Shown: positions 1-8,460 of the stretch, piece by piece | How positions within the stretch are numbered: position 1 is the stretch's first letter | How the letters are laid out: the number at the start of each line of letters is the position of its first letter | Assembly: GCA_934426825.1 (NCBI GenBank) | Contig: CAKRYI010000021.1 | Span: 1-49,605, forward strand | Reading direction: 5' to 3' | From: an uncultured Acetatifactor sp. | Lineage (GTDB): Bacteria > Bacillota > Clostridia > Lachnospirales > Lachnospiraceae | Length of the DNA stretch: 49,605 nucleotides | The notes under the pieces: generated by a model | What the model was told of the DNA's origin: nothing | Databases searched by the model: none | What the model saw: only the letters and a program-made list of their open reading frames with translations | Position numbers and translations under genes: made by a program

Positions 1-1697
1 GACTTCGGTACTGCAACACATTCCTTAACCTTTACTGCTCTGAAATCGGATTTTGAGAAAGTATCAAAATCTACAGTCTCTTCAAACAGCGGCTCTATCT
101 TTACATTTGAGAAATCAATTTTTTCTGCAACTTTGGTCGTAAGTTGGTCGTAAGTTTCTGCTGTACTGCTCTTGGATGCCTTGTTTTCCTTGCTTCCACC
201 ATCCAATGACTTCATCGTCGGGAACAGCAGTACATCCCTGATAGCAGGAGAATTTGTCAACAGCATTACCAGTCTGTCAATACCGTAACCGATACCTCCG
301 GTGGGCGGCATACCGATTTCCAGCGCATTCAGGAAATCCTCGTCCGTTGTGTTTGCTTCCTCATCGCCTGCTGCCAGCGCAGCTTCCTGTGCCTTGAAAC
401 GTGCTCTCTGGTCGATAGGGTCGTTAAGTTCGGAGTAAGCGTTGCACATCTCACGTCCGTAAATAAACAATTCAAAACGCTCCACATGGTCGGGCTTGTC
501 CGGTTTTCTCTTGGTTAACGGGGAAACCTCCACCGGATGATCCATAATAAATACCGGCTGAATCAAATGTTCTTCAACAAACTCCTCGAAGAACAAATTC
601 AAAATATCACCTTTTTCATGGCGTGCTTCATAATGTACGCCCTTCTCGTCCGCAATCTTTTTAGCAGCGGCAGTATCGGGAATCTCGTCAAAATCAACAC
701 CGGCATATTTCTTTACAGCGTCAATCATGGTCAGACGCTCAAAAGGCTTGCCTAAATCAATCATTTCTTCCGCATAGGGAATCAAAGTTGTACCGCACAC
801 TTCCTGTGCAACATAGCGGAACATATTCTCGGTCAAATCCATCATTCCGTAGTAATCCGTGTATGCCTGATACAGCTCCATCAGTGTAAATTCAGGATTG
901 TGTCTGGTGTCCAGACCCTCGTTACGGAATACGCGTCCAATTTCATACACGCGCTCCATACCGCCTACGATAAGTCTCTTCAGATAGAGTTCCAAAGAAA
1001 TTCTCAGCTTTACATCCTCGTCCAGCGCATTGTAATGGGTCTCAAAAGGTCTTGCAGCGGCACCGCCGGCATTTGCAACCAGCATAGGTGTCTCCACCTC
1101 CAAAAATCCCTGTCCATCCAAATAACGGCGGATAGCGCCGATAATCTTGGAACGCTTCACGAAAGTATCCTTAACTTCCTGATTCATAATCAGGTCGGTA
1201 TATCTCTGACGATAACGAATATCGGTATTGGTCAGACCATGGAATTTCTCAGGCAGAATCTGCAAACTCTTTGAAAGCAGGGTTACTTTTGCCGCATGAA
1301 TGGAAATCTCTCCGGTTTTGGTTTTGAATACCTCGCCCTCGATTCCGACAATATCACCGACATCATATTTTTTGAAATCAGCATAGGGTTCTTCTCCGAT
1401 GCTGTCCCTTGCCACATAGGACTGAATGTTACCGGGAAGGTCCTGAATATTACAGAAAGATGCCTTTCCCATAACACGCTTTGACATAATTCGACCTGCC
1501 ACACGGACGGTCTTTCCTTCCAGTTCGTCAAAGTGTTCCTTAATATCGGTGCTGTGATGTGTCACATCATATTTTGTAATCTGGAAAGGGTCCTTTCCTG
1601 CTTCCTGCAGTGCAGCCAGCTTCTCACGTCTTACCTTTAAAAGCTGGTTAATATCCTGTTCCTGTACTTTCGTGTTCTGCGCCTGTGCCTCTGCCAC
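1..1697 (-). CDS. lysS: Lysyl-tRNA synthetase, class II, with C-terminal tRNA-binding extension (3' end outside window)
   Basis: Charges tRNA-Lys with lysine in the cytoplasm. I translated the minus strand from a GTG at 1697, preceded by AGAGG about 9 nt upstream; 565 codons are visible and the gene runs off the left edge. An N-terminal OB-fold anticodon-binding region is followed by class II motif 2 (RVFRNEGLDTRHNPEF, around residue 255-270) and motif 3 (GGIGYGIDRL, around residue 465). Most bacterial LysS proteins end about 30 residues after motif 3. Here a charged linker rich in Lys, Ser and Thr follows, and then VDFDTFSKSDFRAVKVKECV, which matches the start of the EMAPII/Trbp111-type tRNA-binding OB fold known from the MetG C-terminus. 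The gene lies 36 bp after greA and is probably co-transcribed with it. The identity is certain; the extension is cut by the window edge. Confidence 0.96.
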   Translation of the reverse strand, partial: MAEAQAQNTKVQEQDINQLLKVRREKLAALQEAGKDPFQITKYDVTHHSTDIKEHFDELEGKTVRVAGRIMSKRVMGKASFCNIQDLPGNIQSYVARDSIGEEPYADFKKYDVGDIVGIEGEVFKTKTGEISIHAAKVTLLSKSLQILPEKFHGLTNTDIRYRQRYTDLIMNQEVKDTFVKRSKIIGAIRRYLDGQGFLEVETPMLVANAGGAAARPFETHYNALDEDVKLRISLELYLKRLIVGGMERVYEIGRVFRNEGLDTRHNPEFTLMELYQAYTDYYGMMDLTENMFRYVAQEVCGTTLIPYAEEMIDLGKPFERLTMIDAVKKYAGVDFDEIPDTAAAKKIADEKGVHYEARHEKGDILNLFFEEFVEEHLIQPVFIMDHPVEVSPLTKRKPDKPDHVERFELFIYGREMCNAYSELNDPIDQRARFKAQEAALAAGDEEANTTDEDFLNALEIGMPPTGGIGYGIDRLVMLLTNSPAIRDVLLFPTMKSLDGGSKENKASKSSTAETYDQLTTKVAEKIDFSNVKIEPLFEETVDFDTFSKSDFRAVKVKECVAVPK

Positions 1698-1733
1698 GTC
1701 TGTTTACCTCTCATCCTCGTTCAATCAACGTCA

Positions 1734-2216
1734 CTAATTGCTTCTCTGAATCTCCAAAATCTTATAAGCGAATGTACCTGCAGGGGTTTCTACCTCCACG
1801 GTATCACCAATCTTGCGTCCGATTAATGCCTTACCTACAGGGCTTTCGTTGGAAATCTTTCCCTTTAAGCTGTTTGCCTCGGTGGAACCTACAATCTTGT
1901 ACTCCAGCTCTTCGCTGTACTCAATATCAAGGATTCTCACACGGCAGCCGATGTTGATTTTGTCCAAATCAACTTCATCCTCTACAACAACCTCGGCATT
2001 TTTCAGAATTTTCTCCAATTCTTCGATTCTCGCCTCAATATCGCGCTGCTCATCCTTTGCCGCATCATACTCTGCGTTCTCGGAAAGGTCGCCCTGCTCT
2101 CTTGCCTCTTTAATCTTCTGAGCAACTTCCTGACGTTTGTTTACTTTCAGTTCATGTAACTCATCCTCATATTTTCTGAGGCCTTCGTAGGTCAAAATAT
2201 TTTTTTTCTCCTGCAT
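1734..2216 (-). CDS. greA: Transcription elongation factor GreA
   Basis: GreA rescues backtracked RNA polymerase by stimulating transcript cleavage through the secondary channel. The protein has 160 residues, the usual length. Its N-terminal coiled coil carries the family signature GDLSENAEYDAAKDEQ with the acidic tip residues, and a C-terminal FKBP-like domain contains ESPVGKALIGRKIGDTVEV. I chose the ATG at 2216 because AAGGTG lies 9 nt upstream and the family starts there; the frame stays open further upstream but that part is leader sequence. It is the first gene of a greA-lysS unit and has its own consensus promoter at 2311-2339 and a roughly 90-nt leader with a stem-loop. Confidence 0.97.
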   Translation of the reverse strand: MQEKKNILTYEGLRKYEDELHELKVNKRQEVAQKIKEAREQGDLSENAEYDAAKDEQRDIEARIEELEKILKNAEVVVEDEVDLDKINIGCRVRILDIEYSEELEYKIVGSTEANSLKGKISNESPVGKALIGRKIGDTVEVETPAGTFAYKILEIQRSN

Positions 2217-2248
2217 ACCTGTCACACCTTCCTGTCTTTTATACTGTA

Positions 2249-2283
2249 AGTCCGCTCCTGCCGTCACGGCACTTTCCCGGACT
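2249..2283 (-). other. Structured stem-loop in the greA 5' leader
   Basis: The predicted greA leader contains a two-part stem: AGTCCG (2278-2283) pairs with CGGACT (2249-2254) and TGCCG pairs with CGGCA inside it. The two stems are separated by a purine-rich asymmetric internal loop (GGAAAG opposite GGAG). No U-tract follows, so it is not a simple terminator. Regulation of greA by its leader is known in E. coli; a role here is inference. Confidence 0.5.
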
Positions 2284-2310
2284 TTGCATACTATCCCAAT
2301 TAACTTAGGT

Positions 2311-2339
2311 ATTATACCCATTTTTGCCCGCAGTGTCAA
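2311..2339 (-). promoter_or_regulatory. Promoter of greA-lysS
   Basis: On the minus strand there is TTGACA, a 17-bp spacer and TATAAT, a perfect sigma-A consensus. The -35 box overlaps the stop region of the upstream unknown gene (its end is at 2336), so greA-lysS can be transcribed independently of the dusB operon. Confidence 0.9.
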
Positions 2340-3277
2340 GGAAAACAGTCTTTTTGCCGCTGTTTCCACTCCTTTTTCATGGAAAAATAAAAAACCTGCG
2401 GGTTTCCGGCTTCCATTCGCCTTTCCATGCCCTCTTTGGAATCCATGTCCAGCCATACGCTTCCCGCCGCAATGCCGCTCGCAGAAACCCTGCTCTCCCC
2501 GGAAAAGTCCAACACGTCTGCCGCAGCCGTACCCGCAAGGCACACTCTCCACCACGGCTGTGTTTTGTCCAACAGTCGGATTTCTATGGCAATGCCGGTC
2601 TCCTCATAAAAACTGTCCAAAAAATTCTGAATTGTCCCGTCAAACTCTTCTTCCCGCAAAATCCATTTCACACTCTTTAACTGCCTGCTGTGGGCATATA
2701 AAACTGCCGGAATGCAGTCCTCCACTCCCAGCACAATGAAATGGCTGTGCAGCGCATGTTTCATTAACCGGTCTATCCATTTGGCATTTCTGAAATCCGT
2801 GTACTCCGGCACCTCCCAGTGTGCATTCCATATCCTGTGCAGGGATTCCTCGTAGACACAGTACATCCGGTTGGGATTTTCGGATAACAGACGCAGCGCA
2901 CCTTTCCACTGTTTGAGCAGCTCCTCACATCTCCGGACTGTATCCGCCTCTTGCTGTTTGTTGCAATTCTGCTGTTTTCCACGGTTATGTAACCTTTTTT
3001 GAAATTCTCCATCCACACGCTGTGGTCTTATCCCTAGTGTTATCCACACTTTTTCCCACAACGCGCTCCACCATGTAAAAAGTGTTCCTGATTTCTCAAC
3101 CAGCCTGCAATCCCTATTTCCCTGCTCTTTCTGTTTTTCCCGCTCCCCCGCACGCTCTTTTTTCCACACAAAAGGAGGCACGCCTGCCCTGATAAGGCAA
3201 TAGTCGTCCTCCTTCCATTTTTCCGTGACAAAATCCACGGCATTCCTGTTCTGATAAAAATAAATAATGGTTTCCAT
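2336..3277 (-). CDS. Uncharacterised 313-residue protein between dusB and greA
   Basis: I do not recognise a family. The protein starts METIIYFYQNRNAVDFV and is soluble, with no signal peptide and no convincing membrane segment. It has a basic, low-complexity stretch around residues 55-110 (WKKERAGEREKQKEQGN, then Lys/Gln/Asn-rich sequence) between a short N-terminal part and a longer C-terminal domain rich in Trp, His and acidic residues (from about residue 115). The frame is intact for 942 bp between dusB (60 bp upstream) and the greA promoter, which supports a real gene. The start has only a weak ribosome-binding site (CTGGAAC), suggesting low expression. Its position at the end of the coaX-dusB run suggests co-transcription. 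No function can be assigned. Confidence 0.75.
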   Translation of the reverse strand: METIIYFYQNRNAVDFVTEKWKEDDYCLIRAGVPPFVWKKERAGEREKQKEQGNRDCRLVEKSGTLFTWWSALWEKVWITLGIRPQRVDGEFQKRLHNRGKQQNCNKQQEADTVRRCEELLKQWKGALRLLSENPNRMYCVYEESLHRIWNAHWEVPEYTDFRNAKWIDRLMKHALHSHFIVLGVEDCIPAVLYAHSRQLKSVKWILREEEFDGTIQNFLDSFYEETGIAIEIRLLDKTQPWWRVCLAGTAAADVLDFSGESRVSASGIAAGSVWLDMDSKEGMERRMEAGNPQVFYFSMKKEWKQRQKDCFP

Positions 3278-3337
3278 GTTCCAGTATATGTGAAAACATG
3301 GTTCGTCTATTCGCCGTACAAATATTCTGCACAGAAA

Positions 3338-4303
3338 TTATCCAAAAATATCCTCTACCCCCGCAGTCAGCTCCTCCATGGTTTCCATGGAGTTAATCAT
3401 CTGGCGGAACCGGGCGGAATGGGGCATGCCCACGGTGTACCATGACAAATGCTTGCGCATCTCCCTCACGCCGGTATATTCGCCCTTGTATTTAAGCTGC
3501 AGTGCCGCATGACGGAGAATCAATTCCTTTTTCTCACGGTTATCCGGGCGCGGCAGGAGTGTACCGTCCTCAAGATAAGCGGCAACCTCCCTGAAAATCC
3601 AAGGATTTCCCTGTGCGGCGCGTCCAATCATGACGCCGTCGCAGCCGGTCTGCTGTAGCATTGCCTCCGCTTTCTGTGGGCTGTCCACATCGCCGTTTCC
3701 AATCACGGGAATTTTCACCGCCTGTTTTACTTTCGCAATAATGTCCCAGTCAGCCTGTCCGCTGTAATACTGTGCCCTTGTGCGCCCGTGAACAGCAACC
3801 GCCGCCACGCCGCAGTTTTCCGCAATACGCGCAATCTCCACCGCATTAATATGCTCGTCATCGAATCCTTTCCGGATTTTCACCGTCACCGGTTTCTGAA
3901 CCGCCTTCACCAATCCGGTAAGAATGGTTTCCACCAGCTTTGGATCCTTCATCAGGGCAGAACCCTCGCCGTTATTCACCACCTTGGGAACCGGACAGCC
4001 CATGTTGAAATCCAGTATGGAAAAAGGCCTGTCCTCAATCTGTTTCGCCATCTCACTCAAAATATCCGGGTCAGAGCCGAAAAGCTGCAGTGACGCGGGG
4101 CATTCCTCCGGGTGGATTTCCAACAGACTCTCGGTATTGCGGTTGTGATAGTAAATTGCCTTGGCGCTTACCATTTCCATGCAGACCAAACCGGCTCCCT
4201 GTTCTCTGCACAACAGACGAAATGGCAGGTCCGTTACACCTGCCATGGGAGCCAGAATAATATTGTTGTCCAGCGTTACATTTCCAATCGTCAGTCTACT
4301 CAT
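3338..4303 (-). CDS. dusB: tRNA-dihydrouridine synthase
   Basis: A FMN enzyme that reduces specific uridines in the tRNA D-loop using NADPH. The 321-residue protein is of normal Dus length. It begins with the TIM-barrel motif NNIILAPMAGVTDLPFR and contains the catalytic-loop signature NMGCPVPKV with the active-site Cys (around residue 101), KIRKGFDD, HGRTRAQYYSG, and the phosphate-binding GNGDV and GVMIGRAAQGNPWIF. The ATG overlaps the coaX stop by 4 bp (ATGA), indicating translational coupling. Placement next to coaX and birA resembles other Firmicutes. The DusB-type assignment follows the Firmicutes naming habit and its exact target uridine cannot be read from sequence. Confidence 0.95.
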   Translation of the reverse strand: MSRLTIGNVTLDNNIILAPMAGVTDLPFRLLCREQGAGLVCMEMVSAKAIYYHNRNTESLLEIHPEECPASLQLFGSDPDILSEMAKQIEDRPFSILDFNMGCPVPKVVNNGEGSALMKDPKLVETILTGLVKAVQKPVTVKIRKGFDDEHINAVEIARIAENCGVAAVAVHGRTRAQYYSGQADWDIIAKVKQAVKIPVIGNGDVDSPQKAEAMLQQTGCDGVMIGRAAQGNPWIFREVAAYLEDGTLLPRPDNREKKELILRHAALQLKYKGEYTGVREMRKHLSWYTVGMPHSARFRQMINSMETMEELTAGVEDIFG

Positions 4304-5070
4304 TTTCTGTTTTTCTCATAAATCAGTCTCAATCCGTCGAGGGTCAGGGCACTGTCATAAATATCAATGGCGTCCGTTTCGTCCGCAATGATTCTGCCTA
4401 AGCCCCCGGTAGCTACCACTTTCATGTCTTCGATACCACTCTCTTCTTTTACCTTACGGATAATATACTCGGTCTGTCCAATCTGTCCGTATACAAGACC
4501 AGCCTGCATACTGCTGATGGTCTCCTGTGCCAGAATGGATTTCGGTTTCTTAATCTCAATGTTGGGCAGCTTTGCCGTCTTGGTCCACAGTGCCTCGGAA
4601 CTGATGCGGATACCGGGTGCCGTGATACCGGCTGCAAATTCCCCGTCTTTCAACACCAAGTCGTAAGTGGTCGCCGTTCCAAAGTCCAGAACAAGAACCG
4701 GTCCGCCGTATTTTTCATAAGCGGCAACCGCATCCACAATACGGTCTGCACCGATGGCTCTGGGGTCTTCCGTCACCACTTTGATTCCCGTCTTTAATCC
4801 GGGGCCCACAATGAGCGGTTTGGTCTCTAAATAACGGATAACTGCGCTGGTCAGGGAGTGCATTACATCCGGCACAACGCTGGCAATAATGGTTCCCTCC
4901 AGCTGCTCCACTGCTATTTTATTGTTCTTTAAAAGCTGTGTAATCATTACACCGTATTCATCAGAAGTTCTGGGAGTCTTGGTCATCATACGGAAAGTAG
5001 CTGCCAGTTTTTCGCCGTCAAATACTCCCATGGTCATATTGGTATTGCCCACATCAATCACTAAAATCAT
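4300..5070 (-). CDS. coaX: Type III pantothenate kinase
   Basis: Catalyses the first step of CoA synthesis, phosphorylation of pantothenate, and needs a monovalent cation. The start is the ATG at 5070, with GGAG 8 nt upstream, giving 256 residues (MILVIDVGNTNMTMGVFDG). Characteristic motifs are the phosphate-1 motif DVGNTN near the N-terminus, GADRIVDAVAAYEKYGG in the middle, the phosphate-2 motif LDFGTATTYD, and the adenosine-side ATGGLG near the C-terminus. It overlaps dusB by 4 bp. It lies 13 bp after the DUF6145-like gene and close to birA, the usual arrangement of coaX with the biotin-ligase gene in Clostridia. Confidence 0.96.
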   Translation of the reverse strand: MILVIDVGNTNMTMGVFDGEKLAATFRMMTKTPRTSDEYGVMITQLLKNNKIAVEQLEGTIIASVVPDVMHSLTSAVIRYLETKPLIVGPGLKTGIKVVTEDPRAIGADRIVDAVAAYEKYGGPVLVLDFGTATTYDLVLKDGEFAAGITAPGIRISSEALWTKTAKLPNIEIKKPKSILAQETISSMQAGLVYGQIGQTEYIIRKVKEESGIEDMKVVATGGLGRIIADETDAIDIYDSALTLDGLRLIYEKNRK

Positions 5071-5083
5071 ACATTTTTCTCCT

Positions 5084-5437
5084 TTACTCTTCTTCCTCCA
5101 ACAGTGCGGATACATCTTCTTTTAAAATAAAAACACGATAGTACAGGCTCAAGGATTCCAAAAGTTCCTGTCGGTTTCTGCGAATCTCGGAAATCAAAAG
5201 ACCGCTGGATACCTCATCATAATAGATGTCGTCCTCCTCAGCATCGGTCTCCAGACAAAGACTGCCGTCCTCCTCAAACACAATGGTAAAAATGCCACCC
5301 ACTTCCTCGGTAAACAACACGCAGATAATGTGCAGTTCGTCCTTTATGGAATCCGGAATCCCCTTAAACTGTTCGTTAAAATAGTATTTTTTTTCATAAG
5401 CGTTGGCACCGCAGAGTACCACTTTCTTATTGTCCAT
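5084..5437 (-). CDS. Small acidic protein, DUF6145-like
   Basis: A 117-residue acidic protein (MDNKKVVLCGANAYEKKYYF) with no signal peptide or membrane helix. The pattern of KVVLCGAxAYE at the start, SIKDELHIICVLFTEEVGGIF in the middle and a C-terminal Glu-rich tail matches my memory of DUF6145, a family found in Lachnospiraceae; the family number comes from memory. I chose the ATG at 5437 because GTGAGG lies about 10 nt upstream, rather than the in-frame TTG at 5446. It sits between birA and coaX, 20 bp from birA, suggesting co-expression with cofactor genes. Function unknown. Confidence 0.8.
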   Translation of the reverse strand: MDNKKVVLCGANAYEKKYYFNEQFKGIPDSIKDELHIICVLFTEEVGGIFTIVFEEDGSLCLETDAEEDDIYYDEVSSGLLISEIRRNRQELLESLSLYYRVFILKEDVSALLEEEE

Positions 5438-5457
5438 CCGTCTCAAACCTCACTTTA

Positions 5458-6456
5458 TTACACATATCCGTACAAGCCGCGGACAGAAACTTCCCCGGCG
5501 TACACGCACACCACGGTTCCGTCCTCCTTTTGCACCTGCAGTTCTCCGCCGTCCGTGATACCAAGCGCTTTGCCACGGTATTCTCCCTTCGGATCCAGCA
5601 CGCACACTTCCCTGCCCTTGTTGATGAGCAGTTTTTCATAGGCAGCTTTCAGCCCGCCAAGGTTTTCGTCCTGCACAAACAGTTCGTAATCTTTTTCAAA
5701 TGCCTCCATAATGAGCGCAATCAGGGTGCTGCGCGATATGTGAAATTTGCACTCTTCCTCCATGCTGGTTGCCTTGTCCTGAAGTTCCGGTGCAAACTCC
5801 TGTCTGTACACATTGATTCCCACACCGATGACTACATGCTGGATATAATCCCGCTCCGCACTCATTTCCGTGAGAATTCCGCAAATTTTCTTTCCGTTCA
5901 GCACAATATCGTTGGGCCACTTGATTCCGCAGGTAACATCCTTGCAGCCGTTATCTGCCAGATACTTTTCAATTCCTTCCGACACCGCCATTGCCATGAC
6001 CAGCGTCAGCATGGAAGCCTTGTCCGGATCAAATTTCGGTTTCAGTATCAGGGTATAATAAATATTGGTGCCTGCCGGGCTTGTCCATGAGCGTCCTCTT
6101 CTGCCGCGCCCTGCCGTCTGCATGTCTGCCACCAACAGGGTTCCGCTCCCAGCACCGTTCTCCGCGTCAATTTTTGCCTGAGCATTGGTAGAGCCGATGC
6201 AATCGAAAAAAAGCACCGGCTTCCCCACCCACTTTGTATTCATCCTGCTGGCAATCTCATTCTGTCCGTAGACTTCCTCCGTCTCCAGCAGGCGATAACC
6301 TTTATTCGGCACTGCCTCTATCCGGTATCCTTCCTCCTTCAGTCTGCCTATGGCTTTCCAGACTGCGGTGCGGGATACCCCAAAACGTTCACACAATTCC
6401 TGACCCGACACATAATCCGCTCTTTCACGCAAAAGTGCCAGTATTTCCGCTTTCAT
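5458..6456 (-). CDS. birA: Biotin-[acetyl-CoA-carboxylase] ligase with repressor HTH domain
   Basis: Joins biotin to carboxylase subunits through biotinyl-AMP and can repress biotin genes. The 332 residues form the full three-domain BirA: an N-terminal winged HTH (residues 1-60, FGVSRTAVWKAIGRLKEEGY), the catalytic domain with GRGRRGRSWTSPAG (around residue 115-130) and KWPNDIVLNGKKICGILTE, and a C-terminal SH3-like domain (GKALGITDGGELQV). Presence of the HTH makes it a bifunctional regulator-type ligase. No biotin operator is evident next to this gene, so its targets must lie elsewhere. It starts 18 bp after argF. Confidence 0.96.
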   Translation of the reverse strand: MKAEILALLRERADYVSGQELCERFGVSRTAVWKAIGRLKEEGYRIEAVPNKGYRLLETEEVYGQNEIASRMNTKWVGKPVLFFDCIGSTNAQAKIDAENGAGSGTLLVADMQTAGRGRRGRSWTSPAGTNIYYTLILKPKFDPDKASMLTLVMAMAVSEGIEKYLADNGCKDVTCGIKWPNDIVLNGKKICGILTEMSAERDYIQHVVIGVGINVYRQEFAPELQDKATSMEEECKFHISRSTLIALIMEAFEKDYELFVQDENLGGLKAAYEKLLINKGREVCVLDPKGEYRGKALGITDGGELQVQKEDGTVVCVYAGEVSVRGLYGYV

Positions 6457-6474
6457 ATTGCTTACCTGTCTATC

Positions 6475-7461
6475 CTATTCTATCGTTGCCGCCATCACTG
6501 CTTTGATGGTGTGCATACGGTTCTCTGCCTCTTCAAATACCAGAGACTGTGCGGATTCAAACACTTCGTCCGTCACTTCCATCTCGGTAATGCCGAATCT
6601 CTCACCCATCTGGGCGCCAATCTTGGTCTTGAGGTCGTGGAATGCGGGCAGACAGTGCATGAAAATAGCCTGAGCTCCTGCATTGTCCATCACAGCCTTA
6701 TTGACCTGATAGGGGGAGAGTTCTTTAATACGCTCCGTCCACACCTCATCCGGCTCGCCCATGGACACCCACACATCGGTATAGATTACGTCCGCTCCCG
6801 CTGTGCCTGCCTTGACATCCTCGGTCAAAGTAATGCTTCCGCCGTTCTGCGCCGCAATGGTCTCACACTGCTCTACCAATGCTTTTTCGGGGAAATATTT
6901 CTGCGTGGTGCAGGCGGTAAAGTGCATGCCCATTTTGGCACACGCTACCATCCATGAATTACCCATATTGTAACGGGCGTCTCCCATATAGGTCAGGCGG
7001 ATTCCCTTTAAATGTCCGAAATGCTCTCTGATAGTCAGAAGGTCAGCCAGCATCTGCGTAGGGTGGAATTCATTGGTCAGTCCGTTCCACACGGGAACCT
7101 TGGAATACTGTGCCAGTTCCTCCACGATGGACTGCTCAAATCCGCGGTATTCAATTCCTTCAAACATTCCCGCCAGCACTCTTGCGGTATCGGCAATACT
7201 TTCTTTCTTGCCAATCTGGGAACCGGTGGGGTCTAAGTAGGTTGTCCCCATTCCCAAATCATGTGCTGCCACCTCAAAGGCACAGCGCGTACGGGTGCTG
7301 GTCTTTTCAAAAATCAGCGCCACGTTCCTGCCCCGGAAAGTATCTACCGGGATTCCTTTTTTCTTTTTATCCTTTAAATCTGCTGCCAAGTCCAGAAGAT
7401 AAGTAATCTCTTCCGGCGTAAAATCAAGCAGCTTCAAAAAATCGCGTCCTTTTAAGTTCAT
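6475..7461 (-). CDS. argF: Ornithine carbamoyltransferase
   Basis: Makes citrulline from ornithine and carbamoyl phosphate in arginine synthesis, or works in reverse in the arginine deiminase pathway. The 328-residue protein carries STRTRCAFE (carbamoyl-phosphate binding, around residue 55), the FHPTQ loop, and HCLPAFH near the C-terminus (catalytic Cys), with the ornithine-side motif SMGEP. The ribosome-binding site AGGAGG precedes the ATG. It stands alone, without other arg or arc genes nearby, between birA and an SPFH gene, so pathway direction cannot be decided from context. Confidence 0.96.
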   Translation of the reverse strand: MNLKGRDFLKLLDFTPEEITYLLDLAADLKDKKKKGIPVDTFRGRNVALIFEKTSTRTRCAFEVAAHDLGMGTTYLDPTGSQIGKKESIADTARVLAGMFEGIEYRGFEQSIVEELAQYSKVPVWNGLTNEFHPTQMLADLLTIREHFGHLKGIRLTYMGDARYNMGNSWMVACAKMGMHFTACTTQKYFPEKALVEQCETIAAQNGGSITLTEDVKAGTAGADVIYTDVWVSMGEPDEVWTERIKELSPYQVNKAVMDNAGAQAIFMHCLPAFHDLKTKIGAQMGERFGITEMEVTDEVFESAQSLVFEEAENRMHTIKAVMAATIE

Positions 7462-7473
7462 CTTTCGTGCCTC

Positions 7474-8388
7474 CTACTTTGCAGCTTCCTTCCAAGCCGT
7501 TGCCAGACTTGCAATTCCCTGCAGTTCTGCGGGCAGGAGAATGGTGGTTGCCTGACCGTCCGCAACTTTTTCAAATGCTTCCAGACTCTTAATTTTCAGC
7601 ACAGCCTCATCCGCACCGGCTTCTTTCAGCATACGGATACCGTCTGCATTTGCCTGCTGCACTTTCAGAATTGCCTCTGCCTCACCTTCTGCCTCGCGAA
7701 TCATCTTTTCCTTCTCAGCTTCTGCGCGGAGAATTGCGGACTGCTTATCAGCCTCTGCACGCAAAATTGCGGATTCCTTTGCACCTTCTGCCTCCAAAAT
7801 CTTTGCTTTCTTCTCGCCTTCCGCACGGGTTACGGCCTCACGTCTCTCACGCTCTGCCTTCATCTGCTTCTCCATGGCATTCTGAATTTCAGCGGGAGGA
7901 ATAATGTTCTTAAGCTCGACGCGGTTTACCTTGATACCCCAGGGGTCGGTTGCAATATCCAGTGCCGCACGCATCTTGGTATTGATGGTCTCACGGGAGG
8001 TAAGGGTCTGGTCCAGCTCCAAATCACCGATAATGTTACGCAGTGTGGTTGCTGTCAGATTTTCAATCGCCATCATGGGATTTTCCACGCCGTAAGTAAA
8101 GAGCTTCGGGTCGGTAATCTGGTAAAATACAACGGTATCGATTCTCATGGTAACGTTATCCTTGGTAATTACGGGTTGGGGCGGGAAATCCGCCACCTGC
8201 TCTTTTAAGTTAACTTTTCTTGCCACTTTATCAAAGAAAGGAGCTTTTACATGAAAACCAACGGACCATGTTCCCTGATATGCACCGAGACGCTCAACGA
8301 CAAATGCCTGCGCCTGAGGCACAATCTTGAAACAGGATACAAGAATAATCAACACAATCACCACTAATAAAATCAATAAAAATGCCAT
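7474..8388 (-). CDS. SPFH/band 7 membrane-scaffold protein (QmcA/stomatin-like)
   Basis: A 304-residue member of the stomatin/prohibitin/flotillin group, which forms membrane-associated oligomers. An N-terminal transmembrane helix (residues 2-19, very Leu/Ile/Val-rich) is followed by the band 7 domain (QAQAFVVERLGAYQGTW to about residue 190) and a long Ala/Glu/Lys coiled coil with repeats of the type EGAKESAILRAEADKQ. The C-terminus contains LLPAELQG, typical of the QmcA/YbbK group. It lies directly after the nfeD gene, the classic NfeD-SPFH pairing in which NfeD partners the SPFH oligomer. Confidence 0.94.
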   Translation of the reverse strand: MAFLLILLVVIVLIILVSCFKIVPQAQAFVVERLGAYQGTWSVGFHVKAPFFDKVARKVNLKEQVADFPPQPVITKDNVTMRIDTVVFYQITDPKLFTYGVENPMMAIENLTATTLRNIIGDLELDQTLTSRETINTKMRAALDIATDPWGIKVNRVELKNIIPPAEIQNAMEKQMKAERERREAVTRAEGEKKAKILEAEGAKESAILRAEADKQSAILRAEAEKEKMIREAEGEAEAILKVQQANADGIRMLKEAGADEAVLKIKSLEAFEKVADGQATTILLPAELQGIASLATAWKEAAK

Positions 8389-8460
8389 GTTCTACCTCTT
8401 TCTGTGCTGTTTAAGGGCAGCACTCCCATTCTGTTTTATGTTATATTTTTCCTGAAGGGA

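Noticed and set aside
1734..2555. A longer 273-residue reading of GreA
   Set aside because: The extra 113 residues cover the promoter and leader, have no homology I recognise, and the ATG at 2216 has a proper ribosome-binding site and family start.
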